This document shows, piece by piece, positions 6,531 to 8,518 of a stretch of DNA of 8,518 nucleotides. A program made the translations under genes and the position numbers. This DNA comes from Planctomycetota bacterium (GTDB taxonomy: Bacteria > Planctomycetota > UBA8742 > SKZP01), in contig SKZP01000380.1 in the NCBI GenBank assembly GCA_007127275.1, positions 1 to 8,518 of the forward strand, in the 5' to 3' direction. Under the pieces are notes generated by a model, which saw only the letters and a list, made by a program, of their open reading frames with translations, did not search any database and was not told the origin of the DNA. Numbering within the stretch: position 1 is the stretch's first letter; each line of letters begins with the position of its first letter.

Positions 6531-6658
6531 GGTCCCGCGGGTCCGTTGCCTAGCATATGTGAGGCCGCTGTTACGGCAGTTGGGCAGCAGCCCTGGGGGT
6601 GCCGGGGATGCGTAGCGTGTGCAAAATCATCAAGACCTGTAGCCGAACGCCCCCTCCG

Positions 6659-6684
6659 TACGTTGCGGGCTTACGTTGCGGGCG
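6659..6684 (+). repeat. Tandem duplication of a 13-bp unit
   Basis: TACGTTGCGGGCT (6659-6671) is immediately followed by TACGTTGCGGGCG (6672-6684), identical at 12 of 13 positions. It contains two of the CGTTGC hexamers that are frequent in this region. Confidence 0.8.
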
Positions 6685-6704
6685 GCAGGTTCGCAACCCA
6701 AACG

Positions 6705-6778
6705 GGCGAAGAACGTGAGCCCTCCGAGGCGGACGGCGGTACACCGTGATCTCGGAGGGCTCGCACCCTTCATTCGCC
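6705..6778. repeat. Long imperfect hairpin, REP/MITE-like element or bidirectional terminator
   Basis: GAGCCCTCCGAG (6717-6728) pairs over 12 perfect base pairs with CTCGGAGGGCTC (6751-6762). The 22-base loop includes a smaller ACGG/CCGT pair. Flanking GGCGAA (6705-6710) and TTCGCC (6773-6778) extend the pairing after an internal loop. The arms therefore resemble subterminal inverted repeats of a small non-coding element. Its place between convergent genes also fits a terminator for minus-strand transcripts, though no strong T tract follows on either strand. Confidence 0.6.
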
Positions 6779-6857
6779 TCGCAACGCATGCTCACGCGAT
6801 GCAGGTCCGTGCATACAAGGTCGCTGGCGCCGCCCCCTCGCTTCCTTGACTCGGCGG

Positions 6858-6989
6858 TTAACTGCGCGGCTTGTCTTGCGCGGCGCGAGTCTCGGTCGTC
6901 TGCCCCTCGGCGTGCTTCCTTTGGCGGCGCTTACGAATCATCCGCACAACGAACATCCCGGTGAGCAGACGCTTCCACATCAGAATCAT
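6858..6989 (-). CDS. Possible 43-residue basic small protein
   Basis: On the minus strand an ATG at 6989 is preceded by AAAGGA with six bases between, a good ribosome binding site, and opens a 43-codon frame ending in TAA at 6858. The product starts MILMWKRLLTGMFVVRMIRK. It has a short hydrophobic stretch, then a run of Arg and Lys (about 18-25), then a polar tail ending QDKPRS. Such a layout would suit a small membrane-associated or nucleic-acid-binding peptide, but no family is recognised. It lies 127 bases downstream of the lipoprotein gene on the same strand and may share its transcript. A competing GTG frame (7014 to 6931, 27 residues) with GAGGAGG upstream overlaps it. The call rests on the ribosome binding site and composition only. 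Confidence 0.4.
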   Translation of the reverse strand: MILMWKRLLTGMFVVRMIRKRRQRKHAEGQTTETRAAQDKPRS

Positions 6990-7116
6990 GACGGTTCCTT
7001 TCATTCAAACGCACGAACGCCTCCTCAACGCCCTCGCGCGGTCGAGGCGTACTCTCGGTTCCTTACACGCTGCGCGAAGCGAACATTCCGGCGCCCCACG
7101 GCCAAACCGCTGCACG

Positions 7117-8166
7117 TCACTCGCGTCCTTCCGCGTCGTTGTCCGTTGTCGCCGCCGCCGCGGCGTACGCCTCCATGCGCTGCAGCGCATGGTCGGACCA
7201 GCGTTGCGGCTCGAGGCTCCCGAACCCGAGCAGGCGCCACCGTCCGTCGGTGTCCGTTCCGTACACCACCGGCACGAGAAACCGGCGCTCCCCCTCGAAG
7301 CACAACGCAAGCACGCTTCGGCAGCCGGCCATCCCGTGCGCATCCGGCGTCAGGCGATACCGAAGCCGTTCGTAGGCACCCACGAACCGTGCCTCCTCGG
7401 TCATGGCGGCGAGTCGCTCCAACGCCTCACGCAACGTGCCGTGCCACGTCGCGTAGTCGCCCGCGAAAGATTCGTGCAACGTCGAGGCGTAGGCCAACGG
7501 CCCGAGTAGCAGACCGCGCGACGAGTCGTCGGCAAGCGCGGCGAGCAACTCCTCGGCAAGCCCGTGGGTCGGCGGGGCCTCGGCGGCGGCCTGCCACTCC
7601 GGAAGCGGGTTCCACACTTCCTGCTCACTGCGCCGCCCGTCGTAGCCACCGAAACCGTCAAACTGCGGGATCACACTGCCGAGGCTGAAAGTGCCGTTGT
7701 CGCGCTCCAGCTCGAAGCGCACGTAGTAGTGCGGCTGCGCCTCCGGCGGCAGCGTCACCGCAGAGCTTCCGCCGGTGCCGGCAATGCGTTGTACGCCACG
7801 GTGCGCGCCGATGCGTGCCCGCCAGGCAGCAAAATACAGGGGGCGCGCTTCCTCGGACCCCTCACGCAGCGGCGCAAGTTCCCGCTCCAGCGGGCTGCCC
7901 GGGTCGACAAGCGAGAACAGCGTCTCCGCATCCTCCTCGCGCAAGGCCCGCAAGAATCCGACAACGACGCTCAACGGACGCTCCCGCACAAGTACGAACG
8001 ACTCGTCGGACTCCTCGCCGGCCGCGGTGACCGGCTCCGCCTCGGGCAACTCGAAAGAGATGGGCTCGTAACGCTCGCCGGGACAGCCGAGGACGAGGGA
8101 GACTAGCAAGACAAGCCCCGGCACAACCGTGCGCGCGGCACGTGAACGCAGCGAAGGAATGCGCAT
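7117..8166 (-). CDS. Predicted lipoprotein of unknown function
   Basis: The 349-residue product begins MRIPSLRSRAARTVVPG and continues with hydrophobic LVLLVSLVLGC, so residues 25-28 (VLGC) form a lipobox with Cys28 as the probable lipidated residue. The mature protein would be anchored to a membrane on its periplasmic side. After a Glu/Pro-rich linker, residues 65-90 (VVVGFLRALREEDAETLFSL) and the closing strand pair around 293-317 (ERRFLVPVVYG, GRWRLLGFGSLEP) recall NTF2-like folds, which often occur in lipoproteins. This is a weak inference from pattern. The C-terminus is an Ala-rich helix (333-339) and an acidic tail. I chose the ATG at 8166 because GGAGAGG lies six bases upstream and the signal peptide is then of normal length. 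In-frame ATGs at 8190 and 8178 would add eight or four residues. It starts 54 bases after the stop of the upstream minus-strand gene, so the two are probably cotranscribed. Confidence 0.8.
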   Translation of the reverse strand: MRIPSLRSRAARTVVPGLVLLVSLVLGCPGERYEPISFELPEAEPVTAAGEESDESFVLVRERPLSVVVGFLRALREEDAETLFSLVDPGSPLERELAPLREGSEEARPLYFAAWRARIGAHRGVQRIAGTGGSSAVTLPPEAQPHYYVRFELERDNGTFSLGSVIPQFDGFGGYDGRRSEQEVWNPLPEWQAAAEAPPTHGLAEELLAALADDSSRGLLLGPLAYASTLHESFAGDYATWHGTLREALERLAAMTEEARFVGAYERLRYRLTPDAHGMAGCRSVLALCFEGERRFLVPVVYGTDTDGRWRLLGFGSLEPQRWSDHALQRMEAYAAAAATTDNDAEGRE

Positions 8167-8179
8167 GGTCGGCCTCTCC
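8167..8179 (-). promoter_or_regulatory. Shine-Dalgarno sequence deciding the lipoprotein start
   Basis: Read on the minus strand, GGAGAGG is followed by CCGACC and the ATG at 8166. The spacing is ideal, which favours this start over the two in-frame ATGs just upstream. Confidence 0.65.
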
Positions 8180-8220
8180 ATGTTCGTCACTCGGACAAGG
8201 CAACGGCGTCGAGCGGGCTG

Positions 8221-8518
8221 TTAGCGGTCGCGCTCCCCACCGGGGGAGCGGCGCATGCGCCGAATCCGTTCGACCTCGTCGTCATACAAGTTGGCAAGGG
8301 CACGCAAGCGCGGGCGCTCGAAGGAGTCCACAATGGCGCGGTAGCGGATCAGCCGTTCCTCCACCTCGTCGAGATCCGGCACAAACCGATTGTAAATGCG
8401 CTCGATGTGGGTGCGTCCCAACGTATCCAGCGACTCCTCGCTAAGCGCAATCCGGCGCTCGGCGAGCGAGCCGTCCTCCTCCTCCCATTGAAACCGCGCT
8501 CCGTCAATCAGGTCGAGC
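8221..8518 (-). CDS. C-terminal 98 residues of an unidentified charged, helical protein (partial)
   Basis: The frame is open on the minus strand from the right window edge to the TAA at 8221-8223, so the start lies outside. Residues seen begin LDLIDGARFQWEEEDGS and include RRIALSEESLDTLGRTHIER, then NRFVPDLDEVEERLIRYRAI, and end RMRRSPGGERDR. The middle is rich in alternating Glu, Arg and Leu and likely forms long amphipathic helices, perhaps a coiled coil. The tail is strongly basic. I see no membrane segment and no catalytic motif, and I do not recognise a family. An internal TTG at 8421 could be mistaken for a start, but the helical, charged character continues upstream of it without a stop. 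The downstream neighbour on the same strand is the lipoprotein gene 54 bases away, suggesting one operon. Confidence 0.75.
   Translation of the reverse strand, partial: LDLIDGARFQWEEEDGSLAERRIALSEESLDTLGRTHIERIYNRFVPDLDEVEERLIRYRAIVDSFERPRLRALANLYDDEVERIRRMRRSPGGERDR

Larger units (their letters stand above)
6466..6857. other. Structured gene-free region between convergent transcription units
   Basis: No credible coding frame. It contains an 18-bp palindrome (6513-6530), a CCCGCGGG palindrome a few bases later, GCCG/CGGC and GGGC/GCCC mini-hairpins around 6563-6597, a 13-bp tandem repeat (6659-6684), a long imperfect hairpin (6705-6778) and ATGCA-N6-TGCAT at 6799-6814. The hexamer CGTTGC recurs at 6467, 6488, 6544, 6661 and 6674, with its complement at 6781. 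The density of dyads suggests an RNA or repeat element, but I could not match it to RNase P RNA, tmRNA, SRP RNA or a tRNA. Confidence 0.55.

Noticed and set aside
6684..6700. GGTTCGCAACC, resembling a tRNA T-arm
   Set aside because: It gives only a four-pair mini-hairpin with a three-base loop, and no cloverleaf can be drawn.
6571..6795. 74-codon minus-strand frame across the hairpin region
   Set aside because: It is translated through an inverted repeat and a tandem repeat, has a composition typical of spurious frames, and no ribosome binding site was seen.
6931..7014. 27-codon GTG frame on the minus strand with GAGGAGG upstream
   Set aside because: The start site looks good, but the very polar short peptide has no support; the overlapping 43-codon frame is more protein-like. 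Kept only as an alternative.
6846..7688. Long plus-strand open frame rich in Arg and Pro
   Set aside because: It lies opposite the lipoprotein gene, which has a signal peptide, lipobox and ribosome binding site; the Arg/Pro-rich product is typical of an antisense shadow in GC-rich DNA.

Overview
The window is GC-rich bacterial chromosomal DNA and reads as ordinary core genome rather than a mobile island. I see no transposase, integrase, CRISPR array, tRNA or rRNA gene. The combination of a secreted squalene-cyclase-type toroid protein, an RpoB N-terminus of the type remembered from Planctomycetota, and sparse small operons suggests a planctomycete or another PVC-group bacterium. That placement is an inference from remembered family patterns, not from a search.

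Layout. (1) 1-618, minus strand: the first 206 codons of rpoB, cut by the left window edge. (2) 619-1401: a long divergent intergenic region with no credible gene. It carries a T-free tract, two short dyads and a candidate lexA promoter. (3) 1402-2007, plus strand: a complete lexA with an intact self-cleavage apparatus. (4) 2008-2417: an intergenic region with a candidate promoter. (5) 2418-4103, plus strand: an arginine deiminase family protein of 561 residues, enlarged by insertions but with every recognised active-site residue present. (6) 4219-4764, plus strand: ruvX/yqgF (Holliday junction resolvase-like, 16S rRNA processing) with an acidic tail. (7) A promoter-like element and a long leader hairpin precede 4995-6401, plus strand. 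This gene encodes an exported prenyltransferase/squalene-oxidase-repeat protein and is closed by a strong intrinsic terminator at 6435-6465. (8) 6466-6857: a structured gene-poor stretch with an 18-bp palindrome, a 13-bp tandem repeat, clustered CGTTGC motifs and a long imperfect hairpin that looks like a REP/MITE element or a bidirectional terminator. (9) Minus strand, read right to left: the C-terminal end of an unidentified charged protein (8221-8518), a lipoprotein (7117-8166), and a possible 43-residue basic small protein (6858-6989). These may form one operon converging on the toroid gene.

The plus-strand genes form no single pathway. LexA is the SOS repressor, the deiminase acts on arginine or a related guanidine compound, RuvX is housekeeping, and the toroid protein is probably extracytoplasmic with unknown activity. 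The least ordinary items are the enlarged orphan arginine deiminase, the divergent rpoB/lexA junction without rplL next to rpoB, and the structured region 6500-6780. I found no clear evidence of a new multi-gene system.
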